The notes under the pieces: model-generated | Told to the model about the DNA's origin: nothing | Databases searched by the model: none | What the model saw: only the letters and a program-made list of their open reading frames with translations | Shown: one piece after another, positions 63,908 through 64,000 of the stretch | Numbering within the stretch: position 1 is the stretch's first letter | Layout: every line of letters begins with the position of its first letter | Assembly: GCA_023229645.1 (NCBI GenBank) | Contig: JALNYU010000013.1 | Coordinates: forward strand, 61,385 to 125,384 | Direction: 5' to 3' | Origin: Nevskia sp. | Lineage (GTDB): Bacteria > Pseudomonadota > Gammaproteobacteria > Nevskiales > Nevskiaceae | Length of the DNA: 64,000 nt | Made by a program: the position numbers and the translations under genes

Positions 63908-64000
63908 TTCTATGGTGCGGATTGGAGTACTTCCACTTTAGTGGTTTGGCGTTTTTGTTGTATTGCCGGATATAGCGCATGAGCTTTTTATCCAAATCTT

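Overview
The window is chromosomal DNA of a gram-negative gammaproteobacterium. The evidence is lipid A and Kdo genes (kdsB, lpxK, msbA), lolA, a type II secretion block, a TonB-dependent receptor, a flagellar stator, and two classic gammaproteobacterial gene neighbourhoods: clpS/clpA/infA/bpt/aat, and ftsK/lolA/rarA/crcB/serS. The DNA is GC-rich by eye. The lower-GC patches are at about 22.5-23.0 kb, 25.3-26.2 kb and 63.1-64.0 kb. The aryl-polyene/xanthomonadin-type genes at the left edge and the xps-like secretion genes point towards the Xanthomonadales/Nevskiales side of the class, but I cannot name a genus. No rRNA, tRNA or CRISPR array was seen.

Layout. 1-2.7 kb: the end of an aryl-polyene-type cluster (MMPL exporter, DUF3261 lipoprotein, FabG-like ketoreductase). 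2.7-4.6 kb: motAB. 5-10.6 kb, all minus strand: phosphoesterase, DUF1161, tyrosine phosphatase, then kdsB, a Trm112-like gene, lpxK and msbA (lipid A/Kdo supply). 10.7-14.1 kb: HIT protein, two secreted proteins including an M20 peptidase, and an ABM-like protein. 14.3-15.1 kb: a frameshifted Tlde1-type peptidoglycan toxin gene with its immunity-like partner. 15.2-18.5 kb: upp, URC4 and URC1, a bacterial version of the yeast URC uracil-catabolic pathway. 18.8-22.4 kb: a hybrid histidine kinase and a REC-EAL phosphodiesterase. 22.4-26.6 kb: palindromic repeats, DUF4169, a DUF6976-like gene with an HTH-like partner, and psiE. 26.8-32.2 kb: DUF885 lipoprotein, yceD-rpmF-plsX, a Bcr/CflA transporter and a VOC protein. 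32.2-39.0 kb: an envelope group (CxxxxC-repeat lipoprotein, TonB receptor, two secreted or anchored proteins). 39.4-45.5 kb: gspC-gspD-gspE-gspF. 45.6-54.2 kb: an N-degron module (clpS, clpA, infA, bpt, aat, DUF482), with two secreted-protein genes sitting between clpS and clpA. 54.3-62.5 kb: ftsK, lipoprotein, thioesterase, lolA, rarA, crcB, serS. 62.5-64 kb: a palindromic repeat unit, a dead integron-integrase fragment and an AT-rich orphan gene.

The most unusual signal is a family of short palindromic elements whose ends carry TTATTGAnnCGGC / GCCGnnTCAATAA. Two loci 40 kb apart (22,710-22,915 and 62,484-62,689) each hold two palindromes in tandem. Both units are 206 bp long and their 17-18 bp spacers are alignable. 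A single copy at 23,380-23,471 overlaps a stop codon. The arms differ between copies but remain complementary within each copy, so the fold appears to be conserved rather than the sequence. One unit lies next to an integron-integrase remnant killed by an amber codon. Other points of interest are the URC operon, the toxin-gene frameshift just before its catalytic-cysteine motif, a repeated CxxxxC module in two genes flanking a TonB receptor locus, and an 18-20 nt motif shared upstream of clpS and clpA.
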